From Eumeta japonica (taxonomy: Eukaryota; Arthropoda; Insecta; Lepidoptera; Psychidae): a stretch of DNA of 64,000 nucleotides. This document shows positions 10,920 through 22,194 of the stretch, in pieces. The notes below the pieces were generated by a model. That model had not been told where the DNA came from. It saw nothing but the letters and a program-made list of their open reading frames with translations, and made no database searches. Made by a program: the position numbers and the translations under genes. The stretch is taken from assembly GCA_005406025.1 (NCBI GenBank), contig BGZK01000092.1, forward strand, positions 496,001 through 560,000, given 5' to 3'. Within the stretch, counting starts at the first letter, position 1. Every line of letters starts with the position of its first letter.

Positions 10920-11025
10920 CATGAAACGATAGATGGATGTCAGTGAAGCAAGAGAGAATACAAAGACCGTAACATGTGGAGATGTGAGATCTCTGTGTAC
11001 CATTCTAAATAATCCGTATGAGATT
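10920..11025 (+). repeat. Dispersed repeat family B, copy 1
   Basis: Shares GTGAAGCAAG.GAGA, CAAAGACCGTA and a CTCTGTGTACC segment with 11915-12010. It resembles the tail of a lepidopteran LINE (encoded text like REARKICQDRTKWKS in the better copy). Confidence 0.55.
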
Positions 11026-11175
11026 ACAAAAATATAAAAAAATCATGAAGCTCACCTGTAGCAGCATTACATTACAAAGTGCATCCTCATATCAACCCTA
11101 GTACGTCACCAAAAGCATGTAGTGGGATTTGGTAAGCCCATTCATATAATTGTTATATGTTGCAATGAGATACTA

Positions 11176-11336
11176 AGGGTCGTATTAGTAAAGCACACTC
11201 AAGTGCGGGGTACTGTCCTTGAAGTGGAGAGAGGGAGACAATCATATTTTTCGCTATAGAAAATAATGTATGTCTCGCTCCCACGTTACTTCTTAAGTTG
11301 GCGAATCGTTTGAGCGACGTTTATTAATACGACCCT
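11176..11336. mobile_element. 161-bp MITE with 17-bp terminal inverted repeats
   Basis: The left end AGGGTCGTATTAGTAAA and the right end TTTATTAATACGACCCT are inverted complements with one mismatch. There is no coding capacity. Flanks are TA and AA, so the duplication is unclear (old copy). A partial relative of the right half is at 35523-35637. Confidence 0.75.
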
Positions 11337-11389
11337 AAGTTCTCAATAAAGCTGAGTAGCCAACTTGAGCTTTCTGGCGTTCCTTGCAC

Positions 11390-11530
11390 GGAACACGAGC
11401 TTTGTGTATGCCTGCACGGCGCCGGCGGCCGGCTGCGGCTGCGGTAACACGCGCGCCGGTGGTTCACCGAATAATGGAGTCGAGTTACTGGGTCGAGTGA
11501 GCTCGCACGAGCACGCACGACTCTAAAATT
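11390..11530. promoter_or_regulatory. GC-rich island, candidate non-coding element
   Basis: CG-dense block (GGCGCCGGCGGCCGGCTGCG near 11421) with a sharp edge to AT-rich DNA. No frame or repeat explains it. Confidence 0.35.
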
Positions 11531-11914
11531 ACCGCTAACTGTTACCGCTTAAGTTTATGCTGATTCGAAAGTGATCTATCAAAATAAATACCGCTATATG
11601 AATACCGCATTTATTAAAATTCGCTTAGCGTAGATTAATAAAGTTTTACGCGCATAATTATTTCTTGTTTATATACTTTCAAGCAAATAGTATAAATCAT
11701 ATGAATAATTCAAGGAAGCAAACAATATAAAAGGTATAAATAATGCATAATATACACAACTTTTTAATTATAAGCGTGTGTAGTATATTATTATAATTAA
11801 TAAGTAATATCTGACTTATTACTTATTAATTAATATCGTTTATTCTTGTATCGTTTATTCATTGTAATCAATTAATCGAAAACATTTGTAAGTATTAAAA
11901 TTATGCTCAATATT

Positions 11915-12010
11915 ATTGATGGCGGTGAAGCAAGGGAGATATGCCAAGATCGTACCAAATGAAAATCTATAGTCTCTACCTACCCCTCTGAGAAATAGGC
12001 ATGAGTTTAT
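11915..12010 (+). repeat. Dispersed repeat family B, copy 2
   Basis: The best-preserved copy: GTGAAGCAAGGGAGATATGC, AAAATCTATAGTCTCTACC, TACCCCTCTGAGAAATAGGC. Other copies are at 10920 (plus), 25515 (minus) and 31000 (minus). Confidence 0.65.
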
Positions 12011-12299
12011 GTTATTATTACTATTATATATTGTTATTATTAAAATTATTTTTTGACAATGAATATATATACGTTTTAAATTATTTAGGAATTAAAATCG
12101 TAATCGTAAATCGTACAATCTTTTTACCGTCAACAAAATACCTACAAGTACCCTTCCACGTACAGAAGATCATCGTTGTTTCATCTTTAAACAATGAATT
12201 TCTTATTGAGACATTTCACACGTTATTTTCATTTCGGTAATACGCTTGTATGCTCACGCTGTATCCTACAGGCGGAGATGTGCAAGACGATGCATTGCA

Positions 12300-12412
12300 G
12301 TGTTTTATACTTGACGTCCGCGTGCGCATCAACCTTCAATGCATCGGCGATTGTCATGCGCCGAGCGCCGAGCGCGCGCCGCATACGAAGTCTCGACTCG
12401 TGATAATATGTA
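12300..12412. promoter_or_regulatory. GC-rich island, candidate non-coding element
   Basis: Repeated GCCGAGCGCCGAGCGCGCGCC-type sequence between AT-rich flanks. Overlapping frames on both strands are composition artefacts. Confidence 0.3.
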
Positions 12413-12849
12413 GAGAACTGTGACTAATGCATCGAATATTTTGAACAGGCTCGTATGCGTACACGGAGGTATAACTTTATATGGAACCAACCAGGTTTTA
12501 GATATCGTGACGGAAATTAAACAAAATAACTCAACTACTAGAACAACATCTAAAGAACTATTCGAGTGATTAAAGCTAAAAAAATCATAACGTTTCACAA
12601 AAGTTGTATTAGACCTATAGAATGTCTGTTATGAGAAAAATATGATGTTATATTTGAAGTAAAAAGTAGTGAGATGACACTGGAATGAGTAACTTTCAAA
12701 CAAATTTACTTATTTATGATAAGCTGTTTATTTTCAACAATGTAAGAACTCCGCCACGTTTTTTATTTGGGTTAATATTCACTCCTTTATATTCTATTGT
12801 ATACAGTGCTATTTCACGGAAATCCTTGACGCCAGCCTGCGACATGCAG

Positions 12850-12990
12850 TAGTATACAGCATCCAACCCGTCGCTGACCTTCGAAACTGTCGTTGCACTA
12901 AGAATCCTCACCCAAAGAATTAAATATTAATTCGAGAGTCGACAGTTATCAAACACCTAAGCAAGTGTCATGTAGCACACGTAGGAAGAA
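12850..12990 (+). repeat. Dispersed repeat family I, copy 1
   Basis: Shares CAACCCGTCGCTGACCTTC and a downstream CAAACACCTAAGCAAGTGT segment with 13318-13520 and 21095-21345. Unclassified. Confidence 0.5.
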
Positions 12991-13317
12991 TCGATATGTA
13001 TAGATAGGGCCTTCTAACAGGAGAGACAATCGAAAAACGGTCCCAGATTTAACACGTGCACTTTGAGGCGCGCACTGTACTCCTATTTCTTAAAATTGGC
13101 TGATCTGTCTCTATTAAACCACAGGGGGCGTCCCATTGGCACGAGACGAGAACAGGGCCGATTTTCTTCTTTCCTGATGGAGAACGCGTCGAAAGGTGTT
13201 TAATGCTCGCGATTCATGCATACAAAACCGAGTTGATTTTGCCATTCATATCGGTTTTTTTGGGACCATTTTATTTGTTCTATGCGCCTATATATAATAA
13301 TATATATACATCAATAG

Positions 13318-13520
13318 CAGCAAGCAACATGCACGATGCAACCCACCGCTGACCTTCCAATTTACACTTCCACTATAAATACTCATTCAATGATTTGGAT
13401 ATCGGTTCGAGTACGTTTCGTGCCAATTCAACACATCCTTAGGAAAAATCAGGCAATCGCATCCACCAGTGTGCTAAGAGTATTGAATTCACCAACATAT
13501 GAGTTTCCAGCCATCGTTTG
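13318..13520 (+). repeat. Dispersed repeat family I, copy 2
   Basis: Landmarks in common with 21095-21345: GCAACCCACCGCTGACC, TTCCACTA..AAT, and CAACACATCCTTAGGAA against CAGCACATCCTCAAGAA, in the same order and strand. Confidence 0.6.
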
Positions 13521-13639
13521 ATGGTCGAAGGCGCAAATATTAGTGAGGATTAACATTCGGTTGCATGCTGCACGTTACTGCATACTGCATGTTGGAGGCA
13601 AGCGTCTACTGTTAATAGTCGACGCGACAACGGAAAGGA

Positions 13640-13705
13640 GCGCGGCGGTATTGACACAGAGGCCGGCCGCTGTTTGCGCCGGCCGCGGCCAGCGCGCGCG
13701 CTGCA
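13640..13705. promoter_or_regulatory. Short GC-rich island
   Basis: GGCCGGCCGCTGTTTGCGCC followed by GGCCGCGGCCAGCGCGCGCG. Frames on both strands here are artefacts. Regulatory role is a guess. Confidence 0.25.
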
Positions 13706-14069
13706 GAAGCCCATGTATAGAGTTGCTATGTACAATTATGCTATGTTTACATTTAGTTACATGTTTGAACAAGGTATGGCTAAATACGTATTCATTATTT
13801 ATATGTCTAATATTTTATCTTTTGCAATAACGCGCCGTAAATTTCAAATAAAACATGTTAAATAAGTGAAACAAAAAAAATCTATTTAAACTGAAAAAAA
13901 ACACACAGATGTGACCCTCGAGGTTTCTATAAGAGTCATATTAAAGGTTTATTACTTACAACTTCTAAAAATATCTCATACGACTTGATTAATATTTTTT
14001 TCGATTGTGCAAACAATCTTTATCACGAATAATCAATTTATAATATAATACGGAGCTTTTGATAATTAT

Positions 14070-14221
14070 AATGTATGCATGCCATGGGCGTACCCAGCTT
14101 CTGGCCTAGGAGGGGGCAAGTCAGATTTTTTTAGGTCAGATCGTGCAAACGGAGTGTAATATACAATTTCCAGCAGGGCACCTGCCTTACCCTTCCCCCT
14201 GAGTACACCCATGAATGTATG
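14070..14221. mobile_element. Small hAT-type MITE with 8-bp target duplication
   Basis: AATGTATG occurs exactly at 14070-14077 and 14214-14221. The inside ends are inverted relatives, CATGGGCGTACCCAG on the left and CATGGGTGTACTCAG on the right (read inverted). The left end has about five extra bases (CATGC) before the match. The body is about 136 bp, non-coding, with GGGGG tracts as in many hAT MITEs. Confidence 0.65.
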
Positions 14222-14479
14222 TGAATCATTTCATATACATTTTTGATGAAAATCAAAGATGTATATTATATGAAATGTATATAATATGAAATATACGTTT
14301 ATACAATACAATTTGTAAATAAAATCCTACCCCAATTACACCCATTTCCAAATCTTGAATAACTTTTTTCATTTAAGTCGCAATTACTTCAAATTAATGC
14401 CATATAAGTGTATTGCTCATCGCTGATCTTATAAATTACTGGAATGAGTAAAAATTTATAACTGCGTTAAAACGTTCAA

Positions 14480-14590
14480 GCGGTAGCTTAAAAGGAAGCG
14501 AGTTTGCATAATCAGGTCTCATTAAACGCGGCGCGAGATAACGACTTTATCGGCGCCCGCGCAGATCGAGGCGTGTTCATCTTCCAGACT
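14480..14590. promoter_or_regulatory. GC-rich island, candidate conserved element
   Basis: CATTAAACGCGGCGCGAGA, then CGACTTTATCGGCGCCCGCG. It mixes TTAAAC/TTTAT boxes with CG-dense sequence. No frame or repeat copy. Confidence 0.35.
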
Positions 14591-14764
14591 GTATGATTTG
14601 AAAGATTATATTTTCTTAATGACTCTAGAAACAGAAGCTCTAATCACCAATTCGAGATTTAGTTATTTCAATATTTAATAGTGTAACGAATATATCAGTT
14701 TTTAATACAATATTTACATTAATATTAGAACAATGAACAAAGTTAAGATAATTAAATATTTATA

Positions 14765-15125
14765 TAAAGGTTGTGGTTAAGCGGTTAAGTGTGTTGCCTT
14801 AGAACAAAGAGGTATTGGCGGACGCGCGTGCCTCATTGGATGGGTGATTAGAACCTGAAAGAACAACAACAAAGCGTTGTATAGTTTTCAATACCGACGG
14901 TGTACGAATGGCCAGTGCGTTGTCTTCGAATTGAAAAATACCGAGTTTGTGATTCCGGCTACGAGTAAATGATTGATGAGTTTTAAAGTAAATCAAACCG
15001 ACCACGGCGTGCCTCGGAGAGCACGCAGGTGACCGCCGCGGAGGGACTGGAGTGCCAGCCCCTGCAATTGAAGTGAAGAGATTTGAGGGAACAGCAGCTA
15101 CTCCGGCAGTTACAGGCCTGACGCA
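14765..15125 (+). repeat. tRNA-derived SINE family C, copy 1 (long)
   Basis: Begins with an A-box-like TGTGGTTAAGCGGTTAAG, has a weak B-box-like GGGTGATTAGAACC, then the family core TGATTCCGGCTACGAGTAAA, GAGTTTTAAAGTAAATCAAA and GCCTCGGAGAGCACG. The core is shared with 25235, 26335 and 46945. Confidence 0.6.
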
Positions 15126-16165
15126 ATGACACTTTTTAAACTTCTAAAATACATGTATAGCATTCTTCCGCTGTTGTGTGTTTAACTAGAATGCTGCGAG
15201 TCTGTTTGTATTTATAGTAATCGTTGCTGACGTAATTTGTTTATGCACACAATATGTCCATATTTTATTATCTAAATTTTTAATTTTTAAATGTGCCACG
15301 TATAAAAAATAAAAATATTAGCAAACAAATAAAAACCGCCTTCAAAACCCTCTTTATATAATTTTTAAAACAGACTTCAAAAACGACTAATCATTTATTT
15401 TTGGAGTCAGTTCCTAGTAAGGCAAAGCAAAAGAACATGTAATATATAACCAGGAACATTAAAAGTTAAATATTGAGTAATTCTTCTTAGAAGAAGAAAC
15501 ACAACTGACTGATTTATCTTTAGCTGCAACCGACTCCAAAAAACTGATTAATTGTTTTTAAAGTCTGTTTAAATAGGTTTTTTAAGGCATTTTTTCTTTG
15601 TTTTGTTTAAAATTTATTTTACTACACATTTTTAGTTATCGAGTAATTATAATTCATTTAGCTACTCTGCGTGTGGATTAGGCCACGGTTAACAAAATAG
15701 GCCCGGCATCTCTTTTACTTCTGTACGGAACAAGAGAAAAAGCAGTTCCGATCCCGAATTCATTGTACAATCGTAGTCACTCCAAGGTTTTTGAATTCTT
15801 AGTTGGAGAGCAACTAGGTACCAAATTATTCTTATACCAACTACACAAATTACACTTATTATTTATAATACAAAAAGTCCTACAATTCATACACATCACA
15901 TTTACATTCACTTTCACATTAAATTAATTCACACTGTTTATACTGTTATAGCTAAGAGTCCCGATGTGTTCCTACTAAGTTGTCACGTTTTCACATATAA
16001 ATGAATGAAAATATGTAGTTAGATTAATAAGTAATTTTAATTCTACTTATACTATGTTTTATTAATAACTATTACAGAATAATTTCTGCTGACAAATCGC
16101 AGTGTTATCCCCTAACTCCTGACCGCTAAGGAGTGCTGTGGCAGCACGAGATGATGACTTTCAGA
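15126..16165. other. AT-rich non-coding stretch
   Basis: No gene is seen. Repeated ACTCCAAAAA..ACT / AAACAGACTTCAAAAACGAC wording at 15330-15560 hints at an old repeat I cannot place. Confidence 0.35.
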
Positions 16166-16390
16166 CGCAAACGCTTTAATAACCAAAAAAAAAAGGTCAA
16201 ACACACTTTAAGTGCCTATAATATTTCAACGTTTCTCTCGACTTTCCTGGGATCCCATCATCAGATCTTGACTTGGTGATTATTGGATCACTTCGAGAGT
16301 ATACCCTTTCAAACAAAAAAAATTAAGAAATCGGTCCAATATTTGACGAAATTATCGCTGAACATACATAAAAAAAGGTGCACAACAAAA
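16166..16390 (-). repeat. Lepidopteran dispersed repeat fragment
   Basis: On the minus strand it contains GAAATCGGTCC-type wording inverted, GAAGTGATCCAATAATCACC and AAGATCTGATGATGGGATCC. I recognise this as a common moth and butterfly repeat (from memory). Non-coding. Confidence 0.5.
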
Positions 16391-17029
16391 ATTCGAGCGA
16401 CATAAAAGCTATAATCGATAGTCACAAGGTTAAATCACCGTTTTAAAGCTAATTTCAAAATGGTGTAAGTCATGCGTCCGTGGCATTAAAATGATGACCT
16501 AATCAAGTGAATAAAAACTGACTCAAAATCCTAAAAGACTGCGGCGCGCAAAATTAATTTTACTTATAACTTCGGAATGGAAGGATGTATAAAAACGGTT
16601 TTGGTGTCATTCGGTAGTTATGAAACTGTTCTAAATATTTATCGAGATAAAACACGAAGTTTTTAAAATTAATATTCAAAAAAATGTTATTGAGACAAAA
16701 ACACATGCTGGAAAACGGAAAAACAGCGTGAATCCAAACCCGACTTAAAAATGTCACTATTCACGAAAACTGACGCAGTAGCTTGATACTACCTACCCGC
16801 GATATTTTTTTCCCTCAAACACGCGTAGTAACTGTACCTGTCATTAAAAATTAAGTTAAATTTCTCTGATGTGTTGAAGTAGATGCCACCCTCCGCAGTC
16901 GAAGCGAGAAACAATCGGTATTTCCTTTATAAACTTAGGAACATCTGATAGTACGGAAATGCAATTTAATATCATTTTGTCAGTTATTCATAAAACGACG
17001 CAGCTGGCACTCTCTTTCGCTATCACAAA

Positions 17030-17185
17030 ACATTCATCTGGCGGACCGGTACTCAGCGCATGCGCCGCCGGGGTCGCGCGGCCCTCGAGCACGCGCCGCT
17101 CGGCTGCGCTTTGTTTTAGCCCATTAGGGGCCGCTCGCATGCCGGCCGTGTCCCCACACCCACGACTTTTATTGTCCTATACAAT
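17030..17185. promoter_or_regulatory. GC-rich island, candidate conserved element
   Basis: 150 bp of CG-dense DNA (GCGCATGCGCCGCCGGGGTC, GCCCATTAGGGGCCGCTCGC). CCATTAGGGG carries a TAAT core. The 78-codon plus frame is an artefact. Confidence 0.4.
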
Positions 17186-18379
17186 GAGCGCGTAAAAACT
17201 TATAAAAAAACAACAAAGTGCGAGTCGAACTCTCCCACCAAGGGCTCCGCACCACCACACGATATATGTTTCAGGTTATATATTCATTAAAAAATAATTG
17301 TTTTTTTTTCATTCAGTACGGAATCTTCAGCAAAAGATCAAATCACTCTCGATCGGCTAATATAATTTCTACTCTTACTTTAGAGTTAACGCTATAATGA
17401 CGCAAGTTTAACGCTTGTTTGTACAATAAAGTGAAAACAAAAAAAAATGTTCAAAAACGCGTTTTTCGTATGCTTATCCCCCCTTACCTTTTCCTTTTTA
17501 TTATTTTTTTAAGATTTCCGTTTTATATGTACATTCTCTGACAAATTTAATCGTATACCTAATACTATTCAAAAAATCTAAAAATAAAACCTAGATAGAC
17601 AGTCTCATTGGCATTTTATTCAAAGTTATATAAAAGGGAAGTCTATAAGAGTAAAGTAATTGTTTATGGTACATCATTACGTTTATGGTCTCGTAATGAG
17701 TTAGTACCACAAAAAAATCAAGTTACGGCGTTATACTAAATACGGCAGATGAGTCGTTTAAATATTTAGAGGCAAACGACTTGAAAGACACTTGAGGAAC
17801 TGGCGAACGAAAACAGACAAATCAAACAAATACCTTTTACATATCTCTTACTACTTTGTCTTCTTTTGATGGAAATAAAGCGATTTCAACTTAAATTTTG
17901 GAAGAGCTTTGCACATTTTATGGCCAAAAATTTAACATAATCTGTGAGATTATAGAATAAAGCATTAAATTATGCAAAAAAAAACTATCTATGGTCGAGC
18001 ACTGACTCGCCTACTTTATTCGCCAGCTCCTCACTTTATCTACATATAAACATAGACTATCCGCATCATAACTCGCACGAACTGTCTGAGCCGTATCAAA
18101 GTATATATGTCGTTCAATGATGCTTAATCCTAGGTCGATTAATATAGCCCTTTGTCCTTTTGTATTAGTCTATCAGTTCACTTAGAATGTCTTGCATTTT
18201 CAGTTTAATTACTAGCTGCGGTATCAATTTCAAACTAATCCTGGTCAAAATTTTGAAATTCCAAATCGAAAGCTCTACTGCTTCTCGGAAGAGGCAGGTG
18301 TAAGTTGTAGAAAAACGGAATGATTTAACGGCCGCGTTGTATGTCAGTAAAAACCGAAAGCTCTTAGATTGCATTTGGT
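17186..18379. other. AT-rich non-coding stretch
   Basis: No gene, RNA or assignable repeat was found. Confidence 0.4.
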
Positions 18380-18565
18380 ATGTGCCGTCGCGAGCTTTTT
18401 ACCGTCGCCGCCCCGCAGGCCTGGGGCGCCACTGGCGGTGATTACGGACCCCGGGCCCTTGTACTAAGTCGCATTAAGAAAATCTCGATTTGTGACACCT
18501 TGACGGCATCACACGGAGGAAATCGCTTCTCGAAGGCCGGACCATTAAAGGTAATAGTGAACAAT
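18380..18565. promoter_or_regulatory. GC-rich island, candidate conserved element
   Basis: GCCGCCCCGCAGGCCTGGGG and following, with even base use for 180 bp. A 64-codon plus frame covers it, without any recognised motif. It could be a short exon, but no homology is apparent. Confidence 0.35.
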
Positions 18566-19629
18566 GGCCTATAAAAATTTATTTATTTCTGTAAAGAATA
18601 AAAAATCTTTAATTTGTTTCTTAGAGTATCATATGCTTTCATATGTGAAAGTTTGAGAATTTAGATTTCAATAAAAATTTAAAGAAAATCATAAACCTTT
18701 ATAGTGTCTATATAATATATATGTATACATGAATAGTTAGCGGTTTCAATGGACGTAAAAGAATTTACTTACAATGAACAGGCGCTAACGTAACAGAAAT
18801 CAGTTCTTTTTTAAATATTATAGGTCCACTATTATTTATTATAAAGCACTTAATAAAGGTAAATTAAATTAAAATGTTGACATTAAATTCGTAGTTTAAT
18901 CGCATTAAGTGGCTTCTCTTGGACAGGACGACGTAAATACGGCAGCACAGCTCGTAGCTCGCGGTTACGCCCTTGATATGTTTAAAGAGTTAATCTAAGA
19001 GTTATTTGCTCTTGAAGCCCATCCGATCAAAAGCTTTTAGGGTTAACGCGTTGAAAACTAAGCCTGATTTTATTTTAAATCTGTACTCATTTTTGTCGAA
19101 ACGCGTATCTTTATGTTAAAAATAAGATTTAACTTGTCAATATAAAATTCCGAAATTGGATCGATTAAATTGGTAAATAAACTATTAAAAGCTAGTTGAA
19201 AATCGACCACGTGCGAGTCGGACTCGCACACGAAGGGTGTCGTACTACAATACGATCTTGAGCAGTACATACTTTTTAAAAATAGTCAATGAAAAATAAA
19301 AAGAAATATTAAGATTAAACAAAAAACGCCGATAAAACACGTTTCTCCTACTGGGACCTCTTTTAATTTTTAAAATATATTTATTGTTATTATTTGTTTG
19401 TATAGCAACTATAGTAATACACACTGTGTTAATATTTCAAGCGTTTATCGATTGTAATCATTAAAATCCAGCTATAAAAGTAAAATGTTTGTCCAAAAGT
19501 TTTGTATATGATTTCAATTATGTTTTGTGTATTTATTTACCTTTGAAGTTATGCCTTCATGATATTGTAATATTGCATCCCCATTTAAAATACATTTGGA
19601 ATATTTAGTTGATGTAAAAATAGTCTAAA
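18566..19629. other. AT-rich non-coding stretch
   Basis: Nothing identifiable. 18900-19040 is slightly GC-richer without a signature. Confidence 0.35.
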
Positions 19630-19730
19630 TAGCCGGCAATGCACTAGTGATTCCCTTGTGGTTGCCGGTGTCGATGGACAGCGATGGTCAACTCCAAGCT
19701 GGTGGCTCGCATGCTCGTTTTCTTATGAAA
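19630..19730 (+). repeat. Lepidopteran short dispersed repeat A, copy 3
   Basis: GGCAATGCACTAGTGATTCC, then GTCGATGGACAGCGATGGTC, then GGTGGCTCGCATGCTCG: same order as the other copies, more diverged. Confidence 0.55.
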
Positions 19731-19899
19731 AAGTTATATAACAAAATGATTAATAACATTCATTGTCAATTTCTACTTTATTCACTTTTATAAGCGTTGA
19801 CGCTACCTTCTACAATATACTGTAAATGTAAATAGAACAGTTTAAACTAAAATTAAAAAAAAACCTGTTTAAAAATTTTGTAAAGGTCAACCGATTCCC

Positions 19900-20470
19900 G
19901 CGTGATCTAGATAATACACCCCTTTGACCGGCGCCTCCCCGCGACGCCAACCCTGATCGATATTATTATAACATTAAACGGTAAAAAGCTCACATACCGC
20001 CATCCCTCTCTTTCAGATGCGGCCGGCGGGCCGTGCGCGAGAGGGACCGGGACGGCGCACTTTCGCTGTAATTGCGCAAGGCCGGCGCGAGCGCCGCGTA
20101 GCGTCAGTACCTCACAAACTGTTCGATACACCTGGCGCGTATATTACGTCCATGTGGACCGACCGTCACGAAATTACCGTCCATTCGTGAAAAATTGACG
20201 AACGCAAGAAGCGCGCCGAAGCCCGACAACGGGTTGTGGGGAAAAGTTGCAAATTTGTAGTTAACAAAATAGAGTGCAGTGCTGTGAATGATGATCGTGT
20301 GCGAGCCGTTTCATGGGCTATCGTGTAAAAATTAAGTGATGCAACGTTAAGGCCGCCGCGGGCGCTCGTCCTCGCCGGACGCCCCGACCCGAGCGTCAGG
20401 TAATTTCGACCGAACCGCCTCTATTAAATTTCACGACCGACGCGCCGATCCGCTTCAGCTACTACCGAAC
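19900..20470. promoter_or_regulatory. Extended GC-rich region, candidate regulatory cluster (part 1)
   Basis: The longest GC-rich block in the window. It includes GCGGCCGGCGGGCCGTGCGC near 20019, AAATTACCGTCCATTCGTG near 20171 and CGCCGGACGCCCCGACCCG near 20372. Only chance frames cross it. It is separated from the next block by an AT-rich gap with TTTATTAATATTCG. Confidence 0.4.
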
Positions 20471-20579
20471 GTTATAAAACACGATTTACAATTTCAGCTT
20501 TTATTAATATTCGATCCATCGTTTGACCGACAGATCGATAAGAATTTTTTTTAAGATCGTACAAAAGACATCAACGCGC

Positions 20580-20940
20580 CGTCGTTACGGCTTTCCAATA
20601 AGAATCTCATTTCCCGCTCGCCGTGCCTCGTTCATGACCGTCCGTTTTCGAGACGACACGACCCGAGATCGGTAAACTCGTAATTTATCGTCTAAATGCG
20701 TACGGCGCCCGCGTACGGGCCGACCAGCGGCGGGTGAGCGCAGCACGGAGCAGTGACAAAGGCCGTAAACGTATCGAGAAACGCCATAAAAAAGCGGTAA
20801 CGACGCCGGCGCGTCCGCCGCCGGGCCGTATTCAACGCGCAGATACGTTACTTTATAAAGCGACAGCGCTCCGTGGAACTGAACGATATGACGTTCGACA
20901 TGGGAACGGTATGCAATATTAAAACTTGTCGCCGTCGGAT
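20580..20940. promoter_or_regulatory. Extended GC-rich region, candidate regulatory cluster (part 2)
   Basis: CG-dense block with frames on both strands (141 codons minus, 62 codons plus). Neither has a recognisable domain, and the minus frame runs into AT-rich sequence with no composition change, so both are taken as chance. Could instead hold an unspliced 5' exon; not provable here. Confidence 0.35.
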
Positions 20941-21094
20941 ATGATACGGTGCGGGAATATAAGATTGATTTCAGAAACGATTGCAAATTTTTGGAAACTA
21001 TTTTAAACAAACTGGACGATTCACAACAGATATTGTATTGTGCGTGCTGTCAATTCGTGTACATCCATAATTAGACGCTTGCCTGCAACATTTG

Positions 21095-21345
21095 TTAATA
21101 TGCAACATGTAACCCACCGCTGACCGTATAATTTATTCTTCCACTACGAATCCCTATCCAACGAATCGAATATTGATTGTAGAGGATTGGCAGATATCGA
21201 ACACCTTAGCAAGTGTTAATAGTTTATTTATCTTACTCCGCTTAATAGTTATATTGTTATTTCTACTTACGTTTTATGACAGATCAGCACATCCTCAAGA
21301 ACACCAATAAAGTTAAATTCACCAGAGCGTTAGGTGTGTCATAAC
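21095..21345 (+). repeat. Dispersed repeat family I, copy 3
   Basis: The longest copy: AACCCACCGCTGACCGTA, TTCCACTACGAATCCC, GAACACCTTAGCAAGTGTT, CAGCACATCCTCAAGAACAC. It shares blocks with 12850-12990 and 13318-13520. Confidence 0.6.
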
Positions 21346-22146
21346 AACCACCTGTCGTGACTGTGATGTGATCTAAAAAATGTCGTACTTTAGGTATCAA
21401 AAAATTATGTAATCGTTTTTCTCCTGTCTCTGACCATCGTCAAAGATACAGTTAATAATTAAAAATGGTATAATATTACTACTAAAGTTTATATGTAAAA
21501 ATATATGTTTATTAAATGTAATAAAACGGTATAAGAATATTTTTGATGCTTCTTTTCGCAAAATCTCAAAAAGAACCTTTCAATTAGCTTCAAACAAGCT
21601 CAAAGAAAATTTTTTATGAGCCAACTTATCTTCATACTTGAAACATGTTTTAAACAACATTTCAATTTTCTAACCTGACCTATTTGTAGTTTAATCTCTT
21701 AATCTTGTACTAATCGTAAAACAAGGTTTCGCTCGATCCGACTCTAATGATCTATTTTATTTAGCGCAGTGGCCGATGCAGGACGGTGGGCGGAGTGGAA
21801 TGCGAAGGCGAACAAAAAAATACACGTATTCGATTGGCCCGTTACCTCGCCTCGTGCGCTAGGATTTGCATACAGCCTTCGTGTATTGCGTTATCGACAC
21901 TGCTTGTAAGAAGTCAATATCGTTTTGATCATTAATTTAAGTTTTATGATCAACACAGACCCATAGTCTGCTTTGTATGACGCAGTGAAGGCTGTAGATC
22001 AATACTGGCCTATAGATAGATGTATTGTCACCTTTTTTAATGACAAAGGTTTATTTTATAATAAGAGGAATAAACGATAACCTTGTAATAAATGATTGTG
22101 TCTACCATGTTTTTGTTGTCGACACGACGTCGTTCTTTTAAAAAGA
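21346..22146. other. Non-coding, with a GC-rich patch at 21770-21900
   Basis: The patch (GGACGGTGGGCGGAGTGG, GGCCCGTTACCTCGCCTCG) is a weak candidate regulatory island. The rest is AT-rich without signature. Confidence 0.3.
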
Positions 22147-22194
22147 CGCTCTCTGGCCCTTAACAATGCTATCTTTGTTAAGGGCCAGAGAGCG
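22147..22194. repeat. Perfect inverted repeat, 20-bp arms, 8-base loop
   Basis: CGCTCTCTGGCCCTTAACAA at 22147-22166 is exactly complementary to 22175-22194, around a loop TGCTATCT. The arms are about half GC in an AT-rich context. Could be a template-switch product or a structured RNA; see findings. Confidence 0.95.

Noticed and set aside
20585..21010. 141-codon minus-strand frame
   Set aside because: It spans a GC-rich island where stop codons are rare, shows no motif, and its ends run into AT-rich DNA. Overlapping opposite-strand frames show that composition explains it.
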